Source: Tunicatimonas sp964551335 (lineage in GTDB: Bacteria; Bacteroidota; Bacteroidia; Cytophagales; Cyclobacteriaceae). From it: a stretch of DNA of 64,000 bases. Both the position numbers and the translations under genes were made by a program. The notes beneath the pieces are model-generated. The model was not told the origin of the DNA. It made no database searches and saw only the letters and a list, made by a program, of their open reading frames with translations. Positions 41,865 through 50,848 of the stretch are shown here, piece by piece (position 1 is the first letter of the stretch; the number at the start of each line of letters is the position of its first letter). Where the stretch lies: positions 1 through 64,000 of the forward strand of contig CAZKCO010000019.1 in the NCBI GenBank assembly GCA_964551335.1, in the 5' to 3' direction.

Positions 41865-43271
41865 TTAGATACGATTAGCCCGTGGCTGAAGATCGGTTAA
41901 GGCCCCAATTCGCACCGGTTCGCCGGACTCAATGCTGTTCCGGGCGGCAATACCGATCAGAATGGACATCGCTCCGTCGCGCACTCCGGCTGCTCGTTCG
42001 TAAGGGTCCGTCTTTTCAGGGTGCATAAAGATTTTATCGTGCAGCCGCTTATCACCGCCCCCGTGGCCGCCTCGTTCTACGGGAACATTAACGGTCTCAA
42101 AGGTATTCCAGTTTTTATGAACGATCAGTGGCTCCGACTGCGCTTCTTCTTCACCGCCCTGGCTCATCTCCGCGGCGTGCAATTCAGACTGACTTAGGTT
42201 CTGATTGTTGAAGTACGGGATGTCTAGCCAGGCTTCAATGCGGCCATCCATACCGTTAAAGGCAATACGCCAGCCTTCGTAGGGTGAATAGGTAGTAAGA
42301 GAATAGTTTACTACTACATCATTGGCGTACTTAATCTGAGCCGACATCTTATCGTAGATATTAATTTCTTCCCGGAACAAACAATTATCGCGGATGTAGC
42401 CGTCGTATTCCTCATTTTTCACGTACAAATCCATTGATCGCTGATCCTTGGTAATATCCCAGTAGAATTTACAATCGCTCTTATGCTCACAGGTGCGGCA
42501 CTTATCTCCCCGGAAGGGGCCATTTAGTCCGTAATGCTCCAGGGCACCGTAAGCGAATACTTCAGAAGGGTCGGAGTCAAGCCACCAGTTCAGCAGATCA
42601 AAGTGGTGGGTAGATTTGTGCACCCAGAGGGTACCACCGGCTTGCCGCAGCCCATGCCAGCGGCGGAAGTACGAAGCCCCGTGGTAGGTATTCAGGTACC
42701 AGTGAAAATCTACCGAAGTAATCTTGCCTACCGCTTTATTCATCAACAGTTCTTTTATCTTGGTAGCGTAGGGGCTCCAGCGGTAGTTGAAACCGACAAT
42801 CAGGTTTTTATTGGAATCACGCTCCGCGTCCAGAATAGCCTGGCATTTACGCTCGTCGGTTGTCAACGGCTTTTCGGTCAGCACATCGCAGCCCATTTGT
42901 AACCCTTTGATGATAAACTCATGGTGGGTAGAGTCCTTGGTAGTTACGATTACTAAATCGGGTTTGGTCTGATTAACCATTTCCTCAAAATTGGTGAAAG
43001 TAGGGCAATCTACTCCCATGTATTCCTTAGCATACGCCAGGCGTCCGGGATTGATATCGCTTAGTCCGACAAACGTCAGAATATCGGGGTACTGCTCTAC
43101 AAGCCGCTTCCCCCAGAAGGAAGTACCGCGAATACCGGTTCCCACCAAAGCCACTTTGAGCTTTTCATTTTTCAGACCAAAACCAGCCGCCGGAGCGGTG
43201 ATCATGGAGCCAGCAGCCAGCATACTTACTGAAGTTAAAAAAGAGCGACGGGAAATATCGTTTTTTGTCAT
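41865..43271 (-). CDS. Tat-exported Gfo/Idh/MocA-family oxidoreductase
   Basis: 468-residue NAD(P)-dependent sugar or cyclitol oxidoreductase. The Tat signal SRRSFLTSVSMLAAGSMI is followed by the dinucleotide motif VALVGTGIRG, then LTEKPLTTDERKCQAI with the conserved E-K-P. A cysteine-rich insert (CRTCEHKSDCKFYWD, near residue 245, and a further Cys in DNCLFREEI) may bind a metal; this insert recurs in a Bacteroidota subfamily. Members of the exported class often act in glycan processing through tightly bound cofactor. No neighbouring sugar gene is co-transcribed, so the substrate is unknown. Confidence 0.88.
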   Translation of the reverse strand: MTKNDISRRSFLTSVSMLAAGSMITAPAAGFGLKNEKLKVALVGTGIRGTSFWGKRLVEQYPDILTFVGLSDINPGRLAYAKEYMGVDCPTFTNFEEMVNQTKPDLVIVTTKDSTHHEFIIKGLQMGCDVLTEKPLTTDERKCQAILDAERDSNKNLIVGFNYRWSPYATKIKELLMNKAVGKITSVDFHWYLNTYHGASYFRRWHGLRQAGGTLWVHKSTHHFDLLNWWLDSDPSEVFAYGALEHYGLNGPFRGDKCRTCEHKSDCKFYWDITKDQRSMDLYVKNEEYDGYIRDNCLFREEINIYDKMSAQIKYANDVVVNYSLTTYSPYEGWRIAFNGMDGRIEAWLDIPYFNNQNLSQSELHAAEMSQGGEEEAQSEPLIVHKNWNTFETVNVPVERGGHGGGDKRLHDKIFMHPEKTDPYERAAGVRDGAMSILIGIAARNSIESGEPVRIGALTDLQPRANRI

Positions 43272-43401
43272 GGTTGTGTGATTTACGGCAGGATTAAAAT
43301 AATTTCAGGTAATAGATAAAAATCTGTTGTTTTTAAATAGACATCATACGCCTAGTAATTTATTAAGAATTATTGGTTTCTACCTGTTCAATGGCAGATT
43401 T

Positions 43402-45693
43402 TTACGGCAAATCAGCAGGCTGTACTTCAAATGTAGCTCTTCCCTGAACGAACTGTCCGCGCTCATTTACTCCTTGCACTATCACTTCATAGGTACCTAA
43501 CTCATCGGAGGCTGAGAAAGAAAAATTTTTATCGCTATCCGGGTTAATCTTAGGCTGCCAATAAAGTAACGTTCTAAAGTCGGGCGTTGTAGAAGACAAA
43601 GAATCAGGAGTTGAAAAGGCAGTTGATGAAGTATAGAAAGGCAAGGTAGTGAACAATGCCCGCTCAGAAAGAGCCTCTTCGTAGGCTCGCTCCTGCTGGG
43701 TATAGACGGCTATTACTCCATCCAGCCGCACATTGCCGTAGTAGGTGCGGCGATTCACCGTTTCAATATAGCTGATCTGATCGGGCGGGAAGTTAATTAT
43801 ATATTCTTTATTCTGAATAGGAACCCCGTCTAGGAAGAGGGTAGGCTCGTTCGGTAAAAAATTCCGCGATCCCGGATCGAATACGTCAAAGTCGTATTTC
43901 TTTTTCTTCTTAACCAGTCGCACTCCTGGTAGCAGTTCCCGGCAAATTTCTTCAAAGGAAGGAAGCGAAATATAATCATCGGGATTGATCCGCACATTGG
44001 GAGCTCCGTAAAACCGGAACTGACTTTTGGGTTTGGTAGCTATATCAGATTGCTCTTCTTCAAGACCATAGTATGTCTGTTGAATACGTTTTCGCAACTG
44101 ATAGCTATCTACTAATTGTTCCCAGTTATCGTCAGATATAACAGAAGGGGGAGAAAAACCATCAGTGGGTGGTGGTGCAAACGTACTGTCCATTTCCCAC
44201 TGAATACTTTGTGGTTGGTCGTCGGTGGCCGATCGGTACTGTAGAATAGAGTTTTGCAAGCCGTACACCCGCGAAACCAGGATGGCAAACTTTCCGTCTT
44301 CGGAGATCTCACTGTACTCGAAGTAAGGGTTGTCGCCCGGTATAGAAAGCAGCACTTGATCACCCTCATTAAACGGCTGTGAGGTTTGTACGCGTCCGGT
44401 AATCAGCAGCATTTCGTCTTCTTCAACAAACTGTTGGGTGGGAGGCTCAGTAGCGAGCATATCCGACCAACTGAGCCAGGGTGAAGTTTGAGTAACCAGC
44501 CATCGGTTGATCCATTGGAGTGCCCGCTGGGCAGAAACGCCTTTGGGTAGCGATACGCCGGATAGACCAAAATTATCTAGGGCAGCCACCGAAAGCGAAT
44601 GCTCAGGCACAAAATCTTTACGAACGGTTAGTGAAAGCGTGGCGTCACCCCAACTAGGATCAGAGTTCAAGGAAACACTCATTTCTCCACGAGGCGTAAT
44701 TATTTCTTTGGATAAGTTAATTAATGCGAGTTTTTGGTTTTCAAGGTAAATCATCCGCCGAGCAAGTATTTCGGCTTGATAATCAAAAAGTGCTATCTCT
44801 ATCAACCCCTGCATCCGGGAAATGGGTAACTTTACAGAATAAGAGTTTTGGTTGATAGACTGGTAGTGTAGTACGCGGCTTCTAGAGCGTACCGCTAAGA
44901 AAATATTCACATTAGGTGCTAAACTTTTGCCTTCAATCACCAAATGGTTTTCATCTCTACGAACCTGAAGGGTGTGGCCGCCAGTTTCTGCCTCAGGCAG
45001 CGACGAATAGCTGGTATCAGAAGCAATCAGCCGAGCTACGTAACTACTGTCTGACCTCGGGGTGAATGTAAACTCCCCCAAGTTATTCTTAATCGCTGTA
45101 CTAGCTACCACTGTTGAGTCGCTGGTTCGTAGCACCTCCAGTTTTGCTTCTTGGGCAGGTAGCCAAACCACTACGCTGTTCTCCTGATCGGCTACCCAAT
45201 TTCCTCCTTCCGGATAAAATGCAAGGTTCGGCCTATCGGCCTGAGTTTTAGATGTAGGATTAGCGGTATTTGCACCAACTACCAGAAGGGGTTGAGCAAA
45301 GAAATCATTAAGATATCCGTTGCGCATGCGCTGGGTATAGGCCCGCAATTGGTACCACCCACCCACAAGACTATCTGGCAAGGTGAGTTGGCCAGTAGCC
45401 GTTCCGGAGGAAGCTGAGTAAATGCCTTGGGCGACTGCTTGTTGCTGTTGGTTGAATACTTCCAGATAAACTACCCGGCTTAGTTCTTTAGATGAGTCGG
45501 TATTGGTAATATTGGCCTGGAACCAGACGGCCTCTCCTGCTCCTACTGTTAACTCAGATAGCTGAAGATGAACCTGCTCATCGATCTTACTCTCTGCATA
45601 AGCTTTAAATTGATCTTCTAAAGTCTGAGCTTGACTTAATAGTGAGGTCTGGATCAATAGCGTCCAGAAAAAATATGTGGATAGTTTCTTCAT
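43402..45693 (-). CDS. Secreted protein with macroglobulin-like (MG2) and TonB-plug-like domains
   Basis: 763 residues from the ATG at 45693 (MKKLSTYFFWTLLIQTSLLSQA signal peptide); the frame extends to 45780 but that part overlaps the upstream DUF4249 gene. The N-terminal region has an MG2-like beta-sandwich (VHLQLSELTVGAGEAVWFQAN). Several Ig-like domains follow, and the C-terminal third carries a plug-like stretch (PNEPTLFLDGVPIQNKEYI...QISYIETVNRRTYYGNVRLDGVIAVYT) of the sort found in TonB receptors, but with no barrel. One base separates it from the DUF4249 gene, so it is the last gene of the receptor operon. It may bind a substrate or partner in the periplasm; role unknown. Confidence 0.8.
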   Translation of the reverse strand: MKKLSTYFFWTLLIQTSLLSQAQTLEDQFKAYAESKIDEQVHLQLSELTVGAGEAVWFQANITNTDSSKELSRVVYLEVFNQQQQAVAQGIYSASSGTATGQLTLPDSLVGGWYQLRAYTQRMRNGYLNDFFAQPLLVVGANTANPTSKTQADRPNLAFYPEGGNWVADQENSVVVWLPAQEAKLEVLRTSDSTVVASTAIKNNLGEFTFTPRSDSSYVARLIASDTSYSSLPEAETGGHTLQVRRDENHLVIEGKSLAPNVNIFLAVRSRSRVLHYQSINQNSYSVKLPISRMQGLIEIALFDYQAEILARRMIYLENQKLALINLSKEIITPRGEMSVSLNSDPSWGDATLSLTVRKDFVPEHSLSVAALDNFGLSGVSLPKGVSAQRALQWINRWLVTQTSPWLSWSDMLATEPPTQQFVEEDEMLLITGRVQTSQPFNEGDQVLLSIPGDNPYFEYSEISEDGKFAILVSRVYGLQNSILQYRSATDDQPQSIQWEMDSTFAPPPTDGFSPPSVISDDNWEQLVDSYQLRKRIQQTYYGLEEEQSDIATKPKSQFRFYGAPNVRINPDDYISLPSFEEICRELLPGVRLVKKKKKYDFDVFDPGSRNFLPNEPTLFLDGVPIQNKEYIINFPPDQISYIETVNRRTYYGNVRLDGVIAVYTQQERAYEEALSERALFTTLPFYTSSTAFSTPDSLSSTTPDFRTLLYWQPKINPDSDKNFSFSASDELGTYEVIVQGVNERGQFVQGRATFEVQPADLP

Positions 45694-45694
45694 A

Positions 45695-46831
45695 TTACCA
45701 AAAAGAAGGTCGTTCAGTAGTAGCTCCGGGCAAGAACCGACAATCGTAACAAAACAACGGGGGGCCCTGACTAGGATCATCAGCCCCTCTTACGGGCAGT
45801 TCGCTATCTTCCTCGTCGGCACAGATGCTGAATGCTTCTACTGGGCCACCAGGTTCAACTGGAACATCAGCCCGCTCAATAAAGATACGCTTTTCACTGA
45901 CTGAAGATACTTGAAAGTAGCCCAATATGGTTTCAGCCGGATCATCAACTCGAACAATATTACCAAAAATTCGGGTAGGGGGTGGATCAAGTAATGAACC
46001 GCTGATATTCCTCTGCTCTTCAATATCGCTCCAGAAATTAAAGGCTCGTTCCGTGAGAGAATATTGTTTAACCAGCAGGCTGTAGCGCCGCTGAAGTTTG
46101 TAGGTTCGTTTGGATATAAAGTTGATTGGCTGACGAATGATCCGGTCCTGGGTAAAATTTTGGGTTGAACCTAACAAAAGCGATTGAAACCCCTGGCTAC
46201 TCTGGTAACACGTAAGATTAGGTGGCGGTGGTGTCAGGGTTTCGGGCACAGAGTCTAGTGGGGCTTTAATTTCGTAAGTATCCTTCCACTCCCAACGATA
46301 AAAGTTGGATTCGGGCAGTCCGGTACCGGTATTTAAATAAAACTGTAATCCATATTCATCCAACAGTGTTCCGATAGTAGAAATATACTTTCTTCCTTCT
46401 ATTTCGGCAAAGACCGTGTCTATATCGGCCACCGGTCGCATCAGCTCGGGTACAGAACGATAACTCACGTTTTCCGAAGTCTGAATATGCAAAGTATAGG
46501 CAACACTAACCTTTCCGGCAAAATCAGGAGGGGTAAGATACTCGCCTCGTTTGCCTTCCACCAGCTGAACTCTATCTCCGTTTTCACCTTCAATAAATAC
46601 ACTGGCGTTGGTGACTGGTTCCGATTCATAGGATCGAAGCGAAGGTGAGGAATAGCTGATTTTCACACTATGGGCTTTTTTTTCGTCGGTGAGTAAACCA
46701 TCTACTACTAAGCTGGATTGACCGTCTACGATGTCCCCAATATTAAATGGATCAACACAGGAAGGAGTTAATAGAAGAGATGCGTATATCACCTTCTTGG
46801 CTACCACCCAAAAAGACAGATTAAACTTCAC
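45695..46831 (-). CDS. DUF4249 lipoprotein (paralogue 2)
   Basis: 378 residues from a GTG at 46831 with a lipoprotein signal (IYASLLLTPSC). DUF4249 proteins are Bacteroidota lipoproteins co-encoded with STN-type TonB receptors. Conserved blocks shared with the next gene are LVVDGLLTDEKKAH, YLTPPDFAG, YLNTGTGLPESNFYRWEW, FNFWSDIEEQR and the C-terminal FCYDCRFLPGATTERPSFW. The Cys-x-x-Cys near the C-terminus is shared. Strong similarity over the whole length shows a tandem duplication. Function probably substrate capture for the receptor. Confidence 0.88.
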   Translation of the reverse strand: MKFNLSFWVVAKKVIYASLLLTPSCVDPFNIGDIVDGQSSLVVDGLLTDEKKAHSVKISYSSPSLRSYESEPVTNASVFIEGENGDRVQLVEGKRGEYLTPPDFAGKVSVAYTLHIQTSENVSYRSVPELMRPVADIDTVFAEIEGRKYISTIGTLLDEYGLQFYLNTGTGLPESNFYRWEWKDTYEIKAPLDSVPETLTPPPPNLTCYQSSQGFQSLLLGSTQNFTQDRIIRQPINFISKRTYKLQRRYSLLVKQYSLTERAFNFWSDIEEQRNISGSLLDPPPTRIFGNIVRVDDPAETILGYFQVSSVSEKRIFIERADVPVEPGGPVEAFSICADEEDSELPVRGADDPSQGPPLFCYDCRFLPGATTERPSFW

Positions 46832-46858
46832 TTTGTTTACTTTTTACTGTTTATTTCA

Positions 46859-47962
46859 TTACCAAAAGGGTGGCGGCTCAGTAGTGACGCCCGGTAAAAG
46901 TCGGCAATCGTAGCAGTATTCCGGCGGACCTTCATCCTGCCCTTCAGGTGTTTCTTCTCCAATGCCCCCGCCGCTTACTGGTTCTACACAAACGCTAAAT
47001 CCCTGTACTGGACCACCTGGCTCGATCGGAACTTCCGACCGGGCCACAAAAACCCGTTTTTGAGTCACCGCCGATACCTGGAAGTAGCCCAATACGGTTT
47101 CATCCGGATCATTTTCTTGCACTATATTACCGATAATTCGGGAAGGGGGCGGGTCAAACAAGGAGCCATCGGCATCGCGCTGTCCCTCAATATCGCTCCA
47201 GAAATTAAAGGCCCGTTCCGTCAGTGAGTACTGAGTTACCTGCAAACTGTAGCGCCGTTGAAGTTTGTAGGTTCGTTTGGACACAAAATTAATCGGCTGT
47301 CGCTCAATGCGATCTTGCGTGAAGTCTTGGGAAGAACTGATGAGTAACGAACGGAACGGACGACTAGTTTGATAGCATATTGGGGTTTCAAGCTGCATTT
47401 CCGTCATTAGTGGAGCCATAAATTCGTAGGTTTCTTCCCACTCCCAACGGTAAAAGTTAGATTCGGGCAAACCAGTACCAGTGTTCAAGTAAAATCCCAA
47501 TCCCCACTCATCTATCAACGTTCCCAAGGCGGTGAGCGAAGTTCGGCTGGCCGGTTCGGCGTAAATGCTATCTATTTCCGCTACCGCGGGCATTATCTCC
47601 GGCAGAGAGCGGTAGCTAACATTTTCGGCAGTGCGAATACGCAGTGTATATTCCACTCCTACTGTTCCGGCAAAATCGGGTGGCGTTAAGTACGCTCCCT
47701 CTCTTTCTTCCGAAAGCTGTACTCGATTACCATTTTCGTCTTCAATAAATACGGCTGCATTACTTACTGGCTCAGCATCGAAGGTACTAAGAGTGGGTGA
47801 AGAGAAGGAGATTCGTACTTCGTGGGCTTTTGTCTCATTGGTGAGTAACCCCTCTACCACCAATCGCGGCTGACCATCTACTACATTACCGATATCAAAA
47901 GGATCGATGCAGGTAGTGAGTAACAGACAGAAAACTATAGCAAATACTCCCACTCGTTTCAT
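46859..47962 (-). CDS. DUF4249 lipoprotein (paralogue 1)
   Basis: 368 residues from the ATG at 47962 (MKRVGVFAIVFCLLLTTC, lipobox Cys at 18). The frame extends upstream into the receptor gene, but that part has no signal character. It shares with its neighbour LVVEGLLTNETKAH, YLTPPDFAG, LNTGTGLPESNFYRWEW and the terminal CYDCRLLPGVTTEPPPFW. It differs most in the middle (MTEMQLETPICYQTS region) and before the terminal CYDC motif, where a Gly/Glu-rich loop replaces the Asp/Pro-rich one. It lies 4 bases after the TonB receptor gene and 27 before the second copy. Confidence 0.9.
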   Translation of the reverse strand: MKRVGVFAIVFCLLLTTCIDPFDIGNVVDGQPRLVVEGLLTNETKAHEVRISFSSPTLSTFDAEPVSNAAVFIEDENGNRVQLSEEREGAYLTPPDFAGTVGVEYTLRIRTAENVSYRSLPEIMPAVAEIDSIYAEPASRTSLTALGTLIDEWGLGFYLNTGTGLPESNFYRWEWEETYEFMAPLMTEMQLETPICYQTSRPFRSLLISSSQDFTQDRIERQPINFVSKRTYKLQRRYSLQVTQYSLTERAFNFWSDIEGQRDADGSLFDPPPSRIIGNIVQENDPDETVLGYFQVSAVTQKRVFVARSEVPIEPGGPVQGFSVCVEPVSGGGIGEETPEGQDEGPPEYCYDCRLLPGVTTEPPPFW

Positions 47963-47966
47963 TCGC

Positions 47967-50669
47967 TCAGAATTTGAAATTATAGGTGATGGAAGGAAAT
48001 GGCCTACCCAAAATAGCGAGCCGATAGGCACTCAGACGTCCAGCCTGATCGTTTTGGAAGAAAATAGAGTAGGGGTTGTTTCGTCCGTACAGGTTATAGA
48101 TAGCGAATGTCCAACTGGAATCCCACTTCTTATTCTTCTTCAGATTGCCGTCTACCGAAAAAGAAACATCCAAGCGATGATAAGGCGGAATGCGGTATTC
48201 GTTACGGTCGGAATAGTCGGCAATATCAAATCTCCCGATGCGGTAGGTACTCTCGGGCAATGTAACGGGGCGGCCACTACTAAAGGTAAAGTTCACGCCC
48301 AACCTTACCCGTCGCGTAAACTGGTAATTTCCAATGACGGTAAAGTCATGGGGTTTGTCAAAATAAGAGGGATACCACTCGCCCCGGTTCACTCGCTCCT
48401 CGGCAAAGTTACTGTCTACTCGACGCAAGGTCCGGGCGTAAGTGTAGGCCAGCCAGCCGGTAAGTCGACCGATATTTTTGGAGATCAACAGCTCGGCCCC
48501 GTAAGCCTGACCCGTTCCGCTCAGTAAGTCGGCTTCCAGCATTTCATTCATCAGTAAGGTGGCCCCGTCCCGGTATTCTACCAGGTTCAGAATATCTTTA
48601 TAGTATACTTCTACCGACGCTTCAATGGCGTTGTTGAACGCGTTGCGGAAAAAGCCAATCGCGTACTGATCGCCAATTTGCGGAGGTAGGTACTGATCGC
48701 TCAGCTTCCAGATATCGGTAGGCGTAATGCTGGCGGTGTTGGAAATCAGGTGAGTGTTTTGCCGCAGCCGGTTGTAGCTTAGCTTGATACTACTCCGGGC
48801 ATTTAACCCAATCCGAAGCGCTGCTCGGGGTTCCCAGCCCTGATAGGTAGCAATGGTTTCGCCTTCAGTATATTCGGTGGTTCCGGTGATGGAGCCGGGA
48901 CTGCGAGGTCGGTCTTCGGCGTAATTAAATACTTCGCGCGGCCCGACATAGCGATAGTAATTATAGCGTAACCCGGCGGTTAGTGTCAGAAACGGATTGA
49001 TCTGGTATTCATCGCTAATGTATCCGGATAGCTCCCAAGCCTGCTCTTCTTGCAACTGACGGGGGGCAATGAGTGAGAAATCGCCTGTTGGCTGAAGGTC
49101 ACCCGGCGAAAATTGGTAGCGGGACACCTCCAACCCACCACTTATTTCGTGTTCCTCATTGGGAAAGAAATTCAAGTTCCAATGCCCCCCCGACTGCTCG
49201 AACCAGGAATCGATCTCCGAGGCTGAGATGCTATCTTGCAAATCGGTAATCTGGTAGCTGTAGCGCGATTGGGTGATTCTCAGAGCGGAGAGCCACTTGG
49301 GTGAGATCAGATAGTCCCAGTGAAAAGCCCCGCCGGCGTTCTGATATTGGTAGGCTGCATCGTTGGCCAGGTTAAATTTATCATTGCTTAGGTAACCCGT
49401 AACTCCGATTTTATGGGCTTCATTGAGTCGGTAGGTCCACTTGAGGTTAGCGTCGTAGAATGAAGCTTCGCTCTGACGTAACGTAATGTCCTGAACCCGG
49501 TTGAGTATCCAGTCGGAGTACGAAGCCCGGCCGCCAATAATCAAGCTGCTTTTCTCCTTTACAATAGGAATTTCCGCCGACAATCGGCTGGCTACTACAC
49601 CAATGCCGCCACTCACTTGCAGTTTCCGTAAGTTTCCTTCCTTGGTGGTAATGTCCAGTACCGAGGCAATCCGGCCACCGTATCGGGCGGGGATGCCTCC
49701 CTTGTACAAAGTGGCATCGCGCAACACATCAGCATTAAATGCGGAGAAAAAACCGAACAGATGAGATGGGTTATAGATCGGAATACCGTCCAGTAAAATC
49801 AGATTCTGCCCTACGTCACCCCCTCGTACATTAAAACCCGCAGCACCTTCGCCCGCTACACTTACCCCGGGTAACATTTCAATGGCGTTAATAATGTCTA
49901 CTTCACCTAAAAAGGCAGGCATCTTCTGCACTCGCTGAATATCCATACGATTGGCACTCATCTGGGCTCCACTCACGTTATCATCTGCGGCTTGTTCGGT
50001 AATGGTAATTTCTTCCAGCCGGGCAGTTTCTTCAAATAAATCTACCGAAAATGAGCCATCAGAGATCACACGAAGCTTGCGCATCTCGGTTTCGTAGCCC
50101 ACCGATTTAATTTCCCAATCGTGATCACCGACAGACAAAGAAAAGGTATAGTAACCGTTTACATTGGTGGAGATTCCCTGCCCACTTTCCTGGGAGAAAA
50201 TAGTGGCCCCAGCTACCCCCTGTCCCGTACTTCCATCCCGAATGTAGCCAGTGACCGTAGCCGTAGTTTTTCCATTCGCCAAGAGCGAATCACCAACGAC
50301 TAATCGGCGATTATCCGGATCGACGTTCGAGCTGCGGCTAACAGTAGTCTCAGTAGAAAGTAGCACGATGTAATAATTCTGATAAGTAGTAAAGCTAATT
50401 TTTGTATCCCGGACGACCCTGGAAAGAGCTTCAGTCATTGGCAGGTTGCGGAAGGAATCGTTGATAAAAATTGAATCAGTCCACGCTGAACGGTAAAAAA
50501 ACCGAACAGAATTACTGGTTTCTAGCTGGCTGATCCACTCGGTAAGGGTGGTGTTGGCTACTGGAGAATTTACAATTATATCGTCTAATGATTGGCTAGA
50601 CGAAAAAGTGGCGGCTCTCAGAATGAGAAAACCCGTAAGAATCCAACGAAATAGACCGGCAAACTGCAT
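47967..50669 (-). CDS. TonB-dependent outer-membrane receptor with STN and carboxypeptidase-like N-terminal domains
   Basis: 900 residues. Signal peptide (LFRWILTGFLILRAATFSSS) followed by an STN-like secretin/TonB N-terminal domain (about 35-105), a CarboxypepD_reg-like domain (about 143-222, TVTGYIRDGSTGQGVAGATIF), a plug (about 240-340, GGDVGQNLILLDGIPIYNPSHLFG) and a 22-strand barrel ending in Phe. STN domains normally signal to an anti-sigma/ECF pair, but neither gene lies in the window. It leads the operon that continues with two DUF4249 lipoproteins and the MG2/plug protein. Substrate unknown. The ATG at 50669 is 179 bases from the divergent T9SS gene. Confidence 0.92.
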   Translation of the reverse strand: MQFAGLFRWILTGFLILRAATFSSSQSLDDIIVNSPVANTTLTEWISQLETSNSVRFFYRSAWTDSIFINDSFRNLPMTEALSRVVRDTKISFTTYQNYYIVLLSTETTVSRSSNVDPDNRRLVVGDSLLANGKTTATVTGYIRDGSTGQGVAGATIFSQESGQGISTNVNGYYTFSLSVGDHDWEIKSVGYETEMRKLRVISDGSFSVDLFEETARLEEITITEQAADDNVSGAQMSANRMDIQRVQKMPAFLGEVDIINAIEMLPGVSVAGEGAAGFNVRGGDVGQNLILLDGIPIYNPSHLFGFFSAFNADVLRDATLYKGGIPARYGGRIASVLDITTKEGNLRKLQVSGGIGVVASRLSAEIPIVKEKSSLIIGGRASYSDWILNRVQDITLRQSEASFYDANLKWTYRLNEAHKIGVTGYLSNDKFNLANDAAYQYQNAGGAFHWDYLISPKWLSALRITQSRYSYQITDLQDSISASEIDSWFEQSGGHWNLNFFPNEEHEISGGLEVSRYQFSPGDLQPTGDFSLIAPRQLQEEQAWELSGYISDEYQINPFLTLTAGLRYNYYRYVGPREVFNYAEDRPRSPGSITGTTEYTEGETIATYQGWEPRAALRIGLNARSSIKLSYNRLRQNTHLISNTASITPTDIWKLSDQYLPPQIGDQYAIGFFRNAFNNAIEASVEVYYKDILNLVEYRDGATLLMNEMLEADLLSGTGQAYGAELLISKNIGRLTGWLAYTYARTLRRVDSNFAEERVNRGEWYPSYFDKPHDFTVIGNYQFTRRVRLGVNFTFSSGRPVTLPESTYRIGRFDIADYSDRNEYRIPPYHRLDVSFSVDGNLKKNKKWDSSWTFAIYNLYGRNNPYSIFFQNDQAGRLSAYRLAILGRPFPSITYNFKF

Positions 50670-50848
50670 AATCTGCCAATCTAATCTTATTCTTAACCAT
50701 TACCAATAGCTCCAAAAAATAAGGTTCAAAACGCAAAAGAAGCCCTTTAATTACATGGAGTCGCAATCATGTACTGTTCGGGGCAAAAATGTCAACAAAG
50801 TAAATCCTTATAGAATAATGATTGTACTTTTCGGAGAAATGTTTTCTT

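Noticed and set aside
45694..45780. Extended N-terminus of the MG2/plug protein
   Set aside because: It lies inside the DUF4249 gene on the same strand in another frame; the ATG at 45693 starts a proper signal peptide.
47963..48031. Extended N-terminus of DUF4249 paralogue 1
   Set aside because: It overlaps the receptor gene and lacks lipoprotein signal features, which begin at 47962.
50822..50848. Upstream TTG start for the T9SS protein
   Set aside because: The ATG at 50849 opens a clean signal peptide; the extra nine residues would precede it without purpose.
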